This document shows positions 11,948 to 24,259 of a DNA stretch of 64,000 nucleotides, piece after piece. A model generated the notes under the pieces. It was given only the letters and a program-made list of their open reading frames with translations. It was not told the origin of the DNA and did no database searches. The stretch comes from Owenia fusiformis. Its lineage: Eukaryota > Annelida > Polychaeta > Sabellida > Oweniidae. Within the stretch, counting starts at the first letter, position 1, and the number at the start of each line of letters is the position of its first letter. The stretch spans positions 35,626,436 to 35,690,435 of the forward strand of contig CAIIXF020000006.1 in assembly GCA_903813345.2 (NCBI GenBank), given 5' to 3'. The translations under genes were made by a program, and so were the position numbers.

Positions 11948-12757
11948 TATCTGCCAACCAGCGTCCATAATATAAATGATGTCATTTTCGTTTCAAAACG
12001 GGGTTTCCAAAACTTGCAAAACCAGATTTCATTGTCAACTTTATTTACATAAACAGACGTTCAATATGTCTACCATTTTGATCAAGTGTAGCCCTCAATT
12101 TTGGCCTAAACCGGTCAATAGAACCATTGATATGCTGTTGAGACAATGAATTTCACTTCTCAATATTTCTGTCCTCAAGGGACTATGTGAATGTAAAGGA
12201 TTCATGGTACACCAATACACGAATTCTGTTAGTTGTTCCAATACGTGGAAGTCGCAGATGATGGGTTATCTGGGGGGAGGGGCAGTGATTAAGGGTGGAT
12301 GAATCTAGGCACATTTTCCTGAAAACATTTGAAACCCAGTGGGATCTATGAATTGGAGCCCAATCTTGTTAAACAATGTAATGATTCGAAAATGAGCTCA
12401 TATCAGGATGGTCTAAAAACAACAATTGGATTATCCAATGTCAATGTCTGCGACTACCACATGTTGGGAGAACTAACAGATTTGGTGAACTATGAACCCC
12501 TTACATCTACTCTGAGTCCTTTACTCAGGATAGAATTGTTGAGAAGTGGTATTCATTGACTCAACAGCATATCAATGATGCTATTGATTGACCAGTTTAG
12601 TCCAAAATTGAGGAATACAATTGATGAAAATGGTGGATATATTGAACATCTGTTCATATAAATAAAGTTGACAACAAATTGTTTTTTGCAAGTTTTTGGA
12701 AACCCGTTTTAAAACGAAAATGACATCATTTATATTATGGACGCTGGTTGACAGACA
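11948..12757. mobile_element. two mariner 3' ends in inverted orientation (long hairpin)
   Basis: Arms 11948-12176 and 12530-12757 are inverted copies of each other (for example CCAACCAGCGTCCATAATAT at the left and its complement at the right). Each arm encodes a transposase C-terminus running towards the outside. The left, on the minus strand, reads QQHINGSIDRFRPKLRATL, then DQNGRHIERLFM and stop. The right, on the plus strand, reads QQHINDAID, then after a one-base frameshift FSPKLRNTIDENGGYIEHLF. A terminal-repeat-like CAGGGTGGTCCAAAAATGGG at 11813 lies beyond the left arm. The central 350 bp is not repeated. Confidence 0.75.
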
Positions 12758-13135
12758 TTAGAGAATTTTCGACATACGTTGTTTGAGAAACTTATAAGTA
12801 TACTTATACTTATAAACCCAATAAACAAGGTGTTTCATAATTTCCTAATTCGTCGGGAAATATCTCCTGGGACAGTAATAAAAGGGTAAATGGCATACCA
12901 TTCGTACCCCCTTGATGTAAAGCATGTTTAGTTGTGTCAAATGTGTTTTCTAGAATAAAATAGGCTAATATAGCACACGGGTTATAAAGATTTATCTACT
13001 CTCAAATATTATTTTTGTAGATAATCGTTTTGAATCACCTTGTCCAACCCAAAGTTTATAATGTGGTTATAATACTAAGAATACTTAGTAGTGTTATAGG
13101 CAAATAACATGCAGGAATATAATCGATATCTGAGG

Positions 13136-13787
13136 TGAGCGGGTGATATATATATCTCCCACTGAGGTGAGGTTTAGGATATTGGGATTATCCCGAGGCA
13201 AATATAATATATCTGCTCGAGGGCTGCAGGTCCCGTTCGTGTTACAGGTACATGAAGCCGGTTTGTAAAAGCTTATATTTTCATCAGCGTGCAGATATAG
13301 CTTTATGTCCTGCTTCGAGCGGGCAGATATAGTATATCTGCCCGCTACGTCATAATCGCCGCTCGCATATTTGTTCATAATTTGTAACATTCGCGTAATG
13401 ACTGTAAACGACAATGAAGAAAACAAAGACAATCGGGATCTGTTTGATGGTTTAATAAAGAGAAGGAGCATCCACTTAATCAATCAAAAAATCGAGAAAA
13501 TAAATGTGGGAATATTTGAGAGAACAGGAAAATCCGCCCACGGCCAAGAAAACAAAACTGGACATGCATATTCTAAAATATTTCCACGATTGAACAATGT
13601 GAACAAGATGACCAAGATTGGTATGGGATAAACATATTATCCTATAGTCGGTTCAGGATATTGGGATTATCCCTTGGCCAATATAATATATTTTCCCTCG
13701 GGACCTGGATATATTATATTGGCCTCGGGATAATCCCAATATCCTGAACCTCATATAGGATAATCTCTATATATCACCCGCTCATCA
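13136..13787. mobile_element. MITE-like element with about 90-bp inverted ends and nested palindromes
   Basis: The left end GAGCGGGTGATATATA (13136) and its complement at 13772-13787 are followed inwards by AGGATATTGGGATTATCCC and GGCAAATATAATATAT on both sides. Inside, 13650-13750 is a second hairpin of the same words, and 13319-13345 is a palindrome (GCGGGCAGATATA-g-TATATCTGCCCGC). A small open frame starts at 13398 (MTVNDNEENKDNRDLFDGLI) and ends at 13631. It is Lys/Asn-rich, its function is not recognised, and it may be a captured fragment. Confidence 0.7.
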
Positions 13788-14084
13788 ACCATCCCCGGGA
13801 ATTTCTTTCGGTGCTTTTTTGAATTCCAGGAATATACTTTGGCTCTATTTGATAAAATATTAATTTCATACACTGTTAAATGGTAAAAGCTGTTGAGTTT
13901 TAAAAAACAAAAATTGTTGAGGACTTTAAATTGAGATAAAATATTCATGTTCTGATTGTAATTATCGTTTGTAATTATTACATTAGGGTCCCCTAACATT
14001 CAATGCATATTTAATTCTCATCATATACTAAGTATAGGATAAATCAGTTATTTAATGCTTGATTTTTGATACAGGGTATATCCC

Positions 14085-14147
14085 TCGGTAAATTCAATAT
14101 ATCAGATATATTGTATTTCCCTCGGATATACCCTGTATCAAAAACCT
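14085..14147. repeat. hairpin with GATACAGGGTATATCC arms
   Basis: TTTTTGATACAGGGTATATC at the left pairs with GATATACCCTGTATCAAAAA at the right, around CCCTCGGTAAATTCAATATA and its partial mirror. It is about 300 bp from the element at 13136-13787 and shares the CCCTCGG word with it. Non-coding. Confidence 0.75.
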
Positions 14148-16165
14148 CCCTTTAAATAACCTCTATATGTAACTATATACACCCGTATGGGTGTCAGTTG
14201 CCTGTACACTGGACATTGATATAATAGGTGAATAATCAACTATGCAAACTGTATATTCACCACACTCTTTCTGTTTGGAATGTCTAATAAGAACGAGAGT
14301 TTTCAGCTTTTTTCATATCACTTTCAGATTTACAAGACGAAAGGCCTGTGAATACGCCAGTTGAATAGGCCTTTTTCTGACGTCACAGGCATTGCTGTTA
14401 AATACGTCTTCTTATTTCTATGTCACGTTTAATGTATAGATCAATGAGAAGTGGGAAATATGACAGTGATATAATAAATGTGATTATTCCATACCAACCT
14501 GAGGAAAATGCCATTCTCATTGCGGTATATGGCACATTCCGCAGGTGAGCGTGATATATTACGCAAGTGAGAATGTGATACAGACAGCCTCGAAAACTAT
14601 GCTGGATTATCAATTCTGTTAAGAGTTTCAAGCACTAAAATATAAATCCTGGATAATAAGTTGCCTCAAGTTAAACAAATATTTGACGTATATCTGCGGA
14701 ATATGACATAATCACCAGCGAATATGATTTATACTTGTAACTTGTTTACCGCTTTTCGATCATTAACAGCTATATTGCAACAATATTACAACTGCCTCTT
14801 ACGACATTATTTTCCATAGGAAAATGAAATGACGAACTTTAGATGCAGATCATTTGCCATTAATCTTGATGAATACAACAACAAATTAGGTTAATTCGAG
14901 TATGTTCTAGAGGCCAGGGCAGAAATTCTTAACAAATGGTGTATACTCCTTTTGACAACATTTTCAGTTAATGGAATGTCTTGGACGAAACTCTCAGCTA
15001 ATATGAGGTTTTGTATAGAGGTAAACAGTTCTTTTTTGAAGGGTTAGCCCTATCAGAGGGAAAATATTCACCCGAAGGAAATTTTGATATTATGTTGTTT
15101 TGAAAGTTATATACATTTAATAAAATATTTATTTAAAGCGTGAATGATGCTGATTACATTGATGGAATTTGAATAAAAGGGCAATAAGGATTTACCCCAA
15201 GGGGCAAATTTATAGCCCGTTTTTACTTTTTTAAGCATAGCGTTTCTACAAGACTACTGACAAGGGTACTGACAAAAGAAATGTGGAGAGCCAAATACCT
15301 GGCCTTGTAGTCTTGAAAGAACCAAAGGTATTTCTTTGATGATTGCCTTGAAAAAATTGGTGATTTTCTGAAAATGATATTATGATATACTGCTAGCTGA
15401 CCCCTATGGTTTTAACATGTATCTCTCTTTGTTAATATACTTGTGATTCAAGTATAAACCCAAGATGGAAAACTTATTTAAGCTAAGTTTTAGGAATGTT
15501 TGAACTTTCGTGCATGTTAAAGTATAAAAAATTGTAAAATATGATGACTCAAATCGACAAATTTTATGTATACCCGTGTATACCCTATAAAATCGCCCCT
15601 CGCCTAAATATCATTTTTCTTAAGTTCACCAATTTTTTCCTCTTCAAGGCAGTTACCAAATAAAAAATTCGAAAAGATTTGAATTACAGGTACAAAGCTC
15701 TCTACGTCTATAAAGCTCTCTCTCTTTCAATTTTTTCAACAACCTTCACTATCTAATAAAGGAAAGTTATGTCTTAAAAGGTAAAACAAATGGGCAATAT
15801 ATGGGTAATTCTTTGTGCTATTACATTTTTAAGTGCAATCAGCATCATTAACACTTAGTTAAAATGATTTTATACAAACGAATGAGGTCATTGCGTTTAT
15901 TCATCTATTTTGACTAACAGAAACCATGATGTCAACGTTTTCTTAGGGTGAATTTTATTCCTTATATGATAGGAATGAATCATGAGCGTGGTTTAAGCGC
16001 TAAAAAGAGCTTCCTACCGCTTTGCAAAACTTCTTATTAGCTGATAGATTCGTCGAATACAACATTCTCTCTAACTGCAAATGTGGTCAAAGTACAAGTG
16101 AGTATACGCCATTTGTTAAGAAAATCTGTCCTGGCCCCTAGAGTAAGTATTGGTTTTCAATCTAC

Positions 16166-16294
16166 TTTCTGTCGTGGCATATCCTATCAAGAAATCTGCC
16201 ATAGGTAGAGATGCAGCAGAGCTGTCTGCTTCCACCTGTTGTACTGAACAATCAACCGATCGCTCATGTGATGTAACGCCATCATCCTCCCTAC
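16166..16294 (-). CDS. caspase inter-subunit linker and start of small subunit (p10)
   Basis: A 129-nt exon, phase 1 to 1, with acceptor aatattatttcag and donor ACAGAAA|gtagat. Joined to the p20 exon, it continues the active-site loop as SREDDGVTSHERS, then the linker DCSVQQVEADSSAASLP, then MADFLIGYATTE. ADFLIGYATT is the hallmark opening of the caspase p10 subunit. VEAD followed by Ser is a plausible autoprocessing site between the large and small subunits. It lies 10.5 kb from the p20 exon, across an intron full of MITEs. Phase and the order of caspase motifs support the link strongly. Confidence 0.85.
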
Positions 16295-16949
16295 CTGAAA
16301 TAATATTAAAAATAAATATGTATGCACAAGTGTCAAAAGGAAAGGACCAACAATTGTTACAGAACACAGCAAGAAAAACTAGACATCAAAGTCACAGGGA
16401 GCGATTCTGTAGAATGCCGGTCCTCGCCACGGCAGCATAAATGAAAAAAAACTGGAATACAATTTGAAAAAATCGATATCTCAAGCATGGTTTTTACTTT
16501 ATGCAAATTTTACAGGAAAATGTATATGTCGGCTCCCTAAATGTAAAACAACAACGTTTACGGAATTTTACTTAAAACGTTACATCATTTTACGGTAAAG
16601 GTCAAAGTCAAAGTTTTACCCTATTTCATCTTTCTAGGTAATGTGGAACATAACTAAGCCTATTTTGAATCGAAAGTATCAATTTTGATTTTTGAGTTTT
16701 TTTAACCTTTTCAAGATGTCTGATTCAAAAACGGAAGCATAAATTGAATAAGGGGCTTCTATACGTACTTTATATTTGCTAAGCCTTGGGATGAAATCAT
16801 TTTTTTTTTAATTTTGTCCCACTGGGATGCCCCATTTTTCAAATTTGGGGAACCCAATTTAAAAAAACGGAAAATATGTTAAATGGGAATTGTGAGGGAC
16901 GACATATGCAAATTTTGGATTAAAAATACAAATGGTCGCTCACTGTACG

Positions 16950-18100
16950 TGGACAAGTGTACAAATGCGATTTGACGATTTGATATTGGGATTCATTATT
17001 GGATTCAAATTGTGATTCAAACAGAGTTAACCAATCCCGATATAAAATCATATTGGAATTGGAACTGAGATTCGAACACGGTGTAGAGAAATTAACATCC
17101 TTCGCAATTATGATATAAATAACCATATTTGGATTCATATTGCGATTCAAACAGATTTCACGAATCCTAATATGAGATCATATTGGTATTCGGATTGTGA
17201 TTCAAGAATAATTAGTGCAGCGAAATCAACATTCTTCGCTATAACCCTAATGTCTGCAGTCAACCCGACCCCCCCCCCCTCTAGATTCTTTTATCAGTAC
17301 CTTTTGCAAGTATTTGGGTCTGCCTCTGTTATTTTGTTATGTTGAGCCACAGATATATGACACTTTTTGGCGTAAAAATCAAGGTGATCGGGGGTAAAGG
17401 GGCAAAGTTATGAAAGTTTGAAGTTGATTCCAATAAAAAATGAAATTCATAAAATATTGATATTTACCTAGTTACTGATACTATAGAAACCGCATAGTGA
17501 TGATTATTGCTCTGTTTGATATATTAAATTCTGTTTCAAATATGCCTTATTTCATGAAAATCAAGCCACTATTGACTATGTTATGAACTGTTAATCGCAA
17601 ATCGCGTTCTGTTCACGAATTTCAGAGAAAAACGTTTTTCTCAAAAACTACTCGATGAATACCTAATTTTTTCTTATTCCTGAATGTTTCTACAAACTGT
17701 GGTACCAGAATTATGATGATTTTTTCGAAATATTAATAATAATACCAAGTCAAGCATATATCTACTGTTTTACTAAATCACTATTTGGTATTTGTTTGTA
17801 CATCTTGAAATGTGAATGGTAAAGACAAAAACAATTTGAATTCGGATTGAAACATAGTTTACGAATCCCAATATGAGATTATATTGGCATTGAGATTCGA
17901 ACACGTTTGATGCGGAGAAATCAACATCCTTTGCTAATTTGATATAAATAACCATATTTGGATTCAAATTAGGATTCAAACACTATTATGATATTAATGA
18001 CGAATCTCAATGTGATACCATATTTGTATTGAGATCGTTTGAGATTTGAACACATTTGGTGTAGAGAAATCAAGGACCTTTGCTATAATGATATAAATAA
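16950..18100 (+). repeat. two blocks of a degenerate satellite of about 140 bp
   Basis: 16950-17250 and 17825-18100 each contain two or more units with GATTCAAACA, CGAATCCTAATATGAGATCA, ATATTGGnATT, GATTCGAACAC, GnAGAGAAATCAACATCCTT and TGATATAAATAACCATATTT. The 575 bp between them (17250-17825) is unrelated AT-rich sequence. Non-coding. Confidence 0.75.
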
Positions 18101-19787
18101 TTCTAGCTAGCTAAACGTCGAAACATTTAACTTTGGACCCGTACACAAGACAAAATCGTGTTTAATAACTTGCAATACACTGCTTATTACCATCTTACTC
18201 GGTGCTTAGTTGTCGCTATCCTTGATTATTGATACACTTATTTGGAAGGTTATTTCTGCTTACCCCTAGGTATTGATACACTTATCCTTGGTTTTTAGGC
18301 CCGAATACCGAGGTTTATCTTTTTAATTATCGTGTCTTATTCTATTGCATTAATATGTTGTTAACTTTATAACTACGCGCGTGATATGATAGGCCTACAT
18401 TCTGACATTTATTTGAATATGCCACATGTGTATGCTTGGTTTTTGGACTGACAACGAGTTGTAAGTATCGATGTGTTTAGCTAAATAGAAGCGTGATAAT
18501 CCATAAAGCTAGATAAGGACAATTCGTTTAAAAGAAAGCTACACTTTATAAATCTATTAATAAAAATGTAATATTTTAAGAAAAACAGATTTTTAGATTT
18601 ACCAGACGCCAGCAAGGTGTTGTGGTTTACGATATTAATTTAAATTGCAGATTAAATATTCTAATTTAAAGACGTCTTTATGCAAAAAGTCTGATCTATT
18701 TAAGACATCAGTATTCTCAGAAATTGGTTATCCGAAGTGGATACCAAGTTCTGACCAGCAGACGAACAATTGGAGACATAGGTTATGTTTGTTTATTTAA
18801 CGGTCAGACTTGTTGACTTGCCGATCCGTATTTTCAACTTTGTGCGAACACGTTCTGTTTATTATTCCTTTATACTTTGTATTTGCTGAGCAATGACTGA
18901 TTTGATAGTTTTATTCAAAAATTTTATTGGTCATTTTTTATATTTTTACTAAGTGATGTTTGATAAGTAAAAAAATTAAGAAATGGTGTAATTCTTTGTG
19001 GTAAATCATAAGATTGATGATGTCTAACCATGAGATAATGAAATGACTGAGGTAAGATAAGCATTTGTTATGGAAGACATATTATCAATATATCAGGTAT
19101 ATCACATAGAAAAATAAATACAGCGTTGTTGCAAATTGAGCAATTGTTTTAATAATATAATAAACGGGGTCGTTGGAAGAAACATTAGAACATATTGATA
19201 TTGAGCGTCATGTGTTGTTTGAACTGTCTTGTCGCTCATAATTACATCAGCCAGTTGTCCATAATCCGGCGTTTCTCAGTCTGGTATGCTTTACTGATTT
19301 TAGGAATGGTTGCAAAACGGCAAGATTTCCCATGTTATGTCCTTTTAATGGCCATTTTGTATGCCTTTTATTTCCACACCATGTTTTGATTTTGCCTTGA
19401 TGCTATTGTGTCATAGTGTTTTTGCTTTAAAAAAGCAAGAAATATCAACTTTTTAATTAAGAAATGTTGGTTAATCTCTTGTTGTAAATCACATTGTTGA
19501 TGATGTTAACGGACCATGAGATAACATATTGTCAGGGGAAAGATATCAATAATATAAAACAAATATTATAGATATTAATTGTTTGCACTGAAGTAATGTG
19601 ACTATTCTAGCGAATCAGGTAGATATTTCTACGGTTTTCCGGTTTTTCCGTAATGAAAGCATTTATTTTTCGTTTCCATTAATTTGACTAGTAGGGTCGT
19701 TGATAAACACATTAAAACTGTAAAAGTATTTATTGGAAGTACTTGTTTTAACTGTCTTGTCGCCTCTCTTTTTGACTCTCAAATGGC

Positions 19788-19998
19788 ATAGCCGTAGCCA
19801 GGGGGGGTGCGATGCATAACCAATAAAATAGAACCATGAAATAGAAGAAGAGAAAGAAGCTTCTAGCTCAATTTTGAAGGAAGTTGCATCTTTTGGCCTG
19901 CTTTTGCCACGATTGCACCCCTCTCCCGACTGAAAACCGAGATTGTTTTTCTTGGCGATCGTACCCCCCCCCTGACTGAAAGTTGGCTATGCCCCTGA
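19788..19998. mobile_element. non-autonomous element, copy 1 (CAGGGG...GCCCCTG ends)
   Basis: It begins CATAGCCGTAGCCAGGGGGG and ends GGCTATGCCCCTGA, imperfect inverted ends. The interior has GAAGCTTCTAGCTCAATTTT, GGCGATCGTACCCC and C-runs. The same elements in the same order occur at 23978-24259, so both are copies of one family. No coding sequence. It lies in the intron between the p20 and p10 caspase exons. Confidence 0.75.
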
Positions 19999-22900
19999 AC
20001 ATGGATAATAGGGGCACTATTACCCTGCGTACAGAGTCTAGTTATAAACTATAAGAAGACGAAACTCTCTTTTTCATACACATGCCTGCATAACAATCGG
20101 AGACAGAAGTTTTATCATTGTCCAACAAAAATAATAAGAATCTAACATTTAATGATAACAAAAGGATTAATTGCTATATAGTCTTTGTTTTTTAACTGCG
20201 GACGTGTACCAACATCACCTTGATTACAGAAAAGATTATCTAACAGTCTAGAATTGCTCCTGGGTTTTAATTACAGTTTATGAATAGAGTTATTTTTGCC
20301 TCTATTCTCATTTTTAAACCGGTCTCTGTTTGCTTATCCATTATTTGTGATACATTATTTCAGTTAGAGTCGAAATCAAACACCAAATAGACCGGATTAA
20401 AATAAGCCAGTCTGATTGCGAATTTGCAAATCCTGTAAAAGTAACTTAAAGCCGCCTTTTAATTAGAGAAAACACTAAGCTTATCCATATGATTAAGAAG
20501 AAATCACTGCTATTTGATTTGTGCATTATCTTCAAGCAAGCCAGTAAGACAATCAACGATCTGGCGTTTTGTTTAATCCCCGCCAGTTTAAATTCAATAT
20601 TGACCAATGCATGACTTAATATTTTCATTCTACAAACATTGCAGTGTTTTAATGATTGTATAAACTACATTGTTACCATCCCCGATGCACCATCAGGCCT
20701 GTCTCTCTGCGCAAAATAAAGCATTCCGACCCAAAGTTGTATATCTGTAATTTGGGGGGGGGCGACGTTCATGTAGAAATATACAATAATTATGTCCGTG
20801 TAAAAGCTAAAATTATAAAAAATCTAATTTCAAAGTCATTCTATTCATGGAAGCGTCAAGTTAGGAAAAACAATGCTAAACACTAAAATAAACAAATCGA
20901 CTAGATTACTTTTGAAAACTTCCTGAGAGGAAATGGACAAATGTATTTTCCTAACTCATTGGAACGTCTGTCTGATTGGAATATTATTTTTCTAAATACA
21001 ATATAAATGAATAAATCTTGGTTGCAAAATAATGCTGAGCCTAATAAAAAATTCAAATACACTGTACTTTCTTTTGCAAATTCCTGAAGAAACTAAAGGA
21101 TTACAGGTTTGGTTAGAATAAACTGCTTAAATTGTACATTTTAAAACTATTAGTGTGATTTGAAACCCGGGATTTGAAACAAATTTGTATTGAAGGTCTG
21201 TTACAGAGGGGGCATACAATGTCCCATTTACTCACCCCTCATCTCCCGTACCCGATCTTATTTATGTCTCCAGCCCGGTCTCCAGTTTGTTTCTTGTATA
21301 TTAATATTTGAAATCAAGTCATTAAGAATCCCAGGGGCCAGTTTGGGGGGTTGATTCTAGTTATTTTCCTTTAGTCATTGTCTGACTTATTTGAAAATAT
21401 GGAAATTCGGAAGATACCAATTACCTATTTCAAATGGCAACATAGTGAAATTTTAGCACAAGAGCACGAATCAATAGTTTAAAGCAAAAGCATTTGGATA
21501 TTGTAATTTAAAGCGTTTAAACGTTCATGAGATTATACTTTTGGTTCCCATGATTTGACATCTTTGATCACCTGCAGTTAAGTATCTAGAAAAACATTGC
21601 TACTGTAATTAACTGTTAGACGCAGACGATCTTTTTTCCTTCACACAATATACATATTCACAAAAGGCATTCCCAGCTAAATCACACGAATTGGTGTGAT
21701 TGTGTAATTGATGTGTTATAATCTCTTTTTTATTGAATAAACCTTAAACTTTTCTTCAAACTTAACACATTGCCCTTGGTATATAACCAATATCCCCCGG
21801 AACCCCTCTCAATAAATACGCATGATTAAATCGAGTTACAAGCCCTCCTGACAGTTGTTAAAGTGGATTGTACAGGGTCTTGAATAACTAGTATGATTTA
21901 CATGTAAAACAAAATGGTAATCGCGCATTTGTTGGTGAATGCTCAAGATTTGCTGCACAATCATTCCCCGATTCAACAGTGGTGCAAAAAGCCATCCTTT
22001 GATCATTTGTTTAATCTAAAGTTCATGTAATGAGGATTAGAAAAATAATGAAGTCTTAAATAATAATCTCTGCTGAAAATGATACCCTTATACTTGCAAA
22101 ATCAAACCCCGACTCGACATATTTCAAGTGATGCAATGAACGACCTGCGATTTTTAACAAACGCCAAATCCCAACCGCCGAACGTTAACACTTAATGCTG
22201 AATATTAACACATTAAAAAGTGACAAGAAACAAAAGGATTGTCTTCAAAATGCCAAACAGCCCCTGGAAACAGTCACATGTTTATTTTTATGCTACCGTA
22301 TATCGATGGAAAATATGTTAAAACTAACTTTAAACAATATCAAGTTGGTCTATTTTTAAAATTAATAATCTTGCATATAAGTGGCTTATCAGATCAATGA
22401 TCGATCACTTATTCCATTTTAATCCTACAGGTCGGGAGGGAGCTGTGGGGGGTTACATATAATGAAATTTCTACATGCAAGATCATTTTCACATGTGCAG
22501 ATACATGTATGATTAATAAAGTCGATGCCATGAGATTTGTGATTGGGTTTATCGAAAAGAATATCACCAAAATATTTTATCATCGTGTAGAAAGTCCAAT
22601 CTAAAATCTGGTAAATGTGTTGCATTTATTGAAGCAATAACACTTTAATTAATACCACTGTAAAACTATATTGCAAATGTTTGATATGAAATTCGATTGT
22701 CAGGAGTACGAAATACACATCAATACTTTTACATAATATCCAGTGTATTATAATAAGATGTCAATTGAAAATCTTCAGTTTCAGTAAAACTAGTTGTAAA
22801 ACTCCCTAAATCTGTTAAAGGGAAGCCCCGGGGGAAGCCTTCATTAAGGCACTGACGTTTAAGTTTATGTTTAAGAGGAAGAATTCAGTATCCCGTGTGT

Positions 22901-23151
22901 TCACTACCCCCCTCCCATCCCCAATTATTTAACTTCATGTATGCTCCAATGTGTTTCATTTCTGTGATTGATAAATGTAATCAATATGATAGCTCTATAT
23001 TACTCAATTCTTAAGGAGGCGTTAATTAAAAGTGCCTCTTCGAATCTCAGCCTGAAAAACAATTCCTAGCCGATCTCCTGTAATCAAGTTAAACATTCCC
23101 AGTTATGAAAACAATGAAATTGATATCACTGATTGATTGGACAAGTATTAG

Positions 23152-23543
23152 AAAGGACGATTCTCGGTTTGGAGAACAGTCTCCTGGGCTTATATTTTTT
23201 TCATGAAAAATATAGAAATATTACCCAAATTAAACTATGAATATTCAAAAGAGGACATTTAAATCTACAAGATGTAAAAATAACAAATTGGTCTGAAGCA
23301 GGGATAACGCTCAATTAGACCGATTCAATAAAATACAAGTCTCGATTTGGGGAAAGAAGTTCATCAGTGTACTGCGCTAATATTTTTTTGCGAAAAATCT
23401 AGATATATTACCCAAATTAAATTATGACTATCCAAAAGAAGACATTCAAATCTATGTTATGTAAAAAAATCAAATTTGTCCGAAGCAGGGATAATGCTCA
23501 TTTAGATTGATGAACTTCGTTCTCCAAACCGAGAATCGTCCTT
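23152..23543. mobile_element. MITE with 26-bp terminal inverted repeats and an internal tandem duplication
   Basis: AAAGGACGATTCTCGGTTTG at the left and CAAACCGAGAATCGTCCTTT at the right are perfect inverses. The interior consists of two tandem copies of about 185 bp (ATTACCCAAATTAAA, CAAAAGAGGACATT, TCTGAAGCAGGGATAA). No coding sequence. Confidence 0.8.
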
Positions 23544-23754
23544 TGTCTCCAATTGTAATACATACATGTGTATCGTATTTTGAAATCCTGGGGATATGCA
23601 TTAAGTGAAGCAAATCTGAAAAGTTTCATCTTAAACATAACCAAAATTAAGCACTTTGGAACTTTCAACGTGTATCTAGTTTTTTGAAGCTCCGGCCGCC
23701 GTACGACCCCCGTAGAGAAAATGTGCGCAAGGTTTAATTTTAATCTTATTGAAT

Positions 23755-23950
23755 TATGTTAATTAGTTGCTTGGATGGTAGATTGTTTGTTTGCTTGCTT
23801 ATTTGCACGATTGATTGCTTGATTGACTGTTAACTTGCTTACATTCTTTCTTTGTTGCTTAGTTGCTTCCTTGGTTGCTTAGTTTCCTGCTTGCTTTGAT
23901 GGTCGTTTGCTTGCTTGCTTGGTTGCTTGCGCGGTTGGTTGCTAGGTTAT
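23755..23950 (+). repeat. degenerate GCTT-type microsatellite
   Basis: About 195 bp of TTGC/GCTT-rich simple sequence (TTGCTTGCTTGGTTGCTTGC and relatives) with frequent substitutions. Confidence 0.8.
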
Positions 23951-23977
23951 TTATTTGAAACTTGTCTAAATATCCAT

Positions 23978-24259
23978 AGGCTTAGCCAGGGGGGAGGGTT
24001 GCGAATAAGAATAAGACCCTGAGAAAGAGGAGAAAAATAACTTTAAAGCTTTTTATTTGAAGCTTCTAGCTCAATTTGGAATGAAGTTGCATCTAATTTT
24101 GTAAAATTCAATATAAAAATCATTTTTTGGCTGGTTTATGTCACAATCGCACCCCCCGATTATATCACAATCGCACCCCCCCCCCCCCCGACTGAAACCC
24201 GAAATCTTTTTGGCGATCGCACCCCCCCCCCTGACTGAAAGCTGGCTACGCCCCTGATA
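23978..24259. mobile_element. non-autonomous element, copy 2 (CAGGGG...GCCCCTG ends)
   Basis: Copy 2 of the family at 19788: GGCTTAGCCAGGGGGGA at the left, GCTGGCTACGCCCCTGA at the right, sharing GAAGCTTCTAGCTCAATTT and GGCGATCGCACCCC. It has an extra CACAATCGCACCCCC duplication. Open frames here are low-complexity Gly/Cys translations. Confidence 0.75.

Noticed and set aside
13398-13631. Lys/Asn-rich frame as an independent gene
   Set aside because: It lies wholly inside the MITE-like element at 13136-13787, with no homology recognised and no splice or polyadenylation signals.
14398-14631. Minus-strand frame with SGWYGIITF, considered as a caspase p10 exon
   Set aside because: The Trp-containing stretch lacks the xWFIQ context and splice sites. 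The true p10 core exon was found at 11144-11253.
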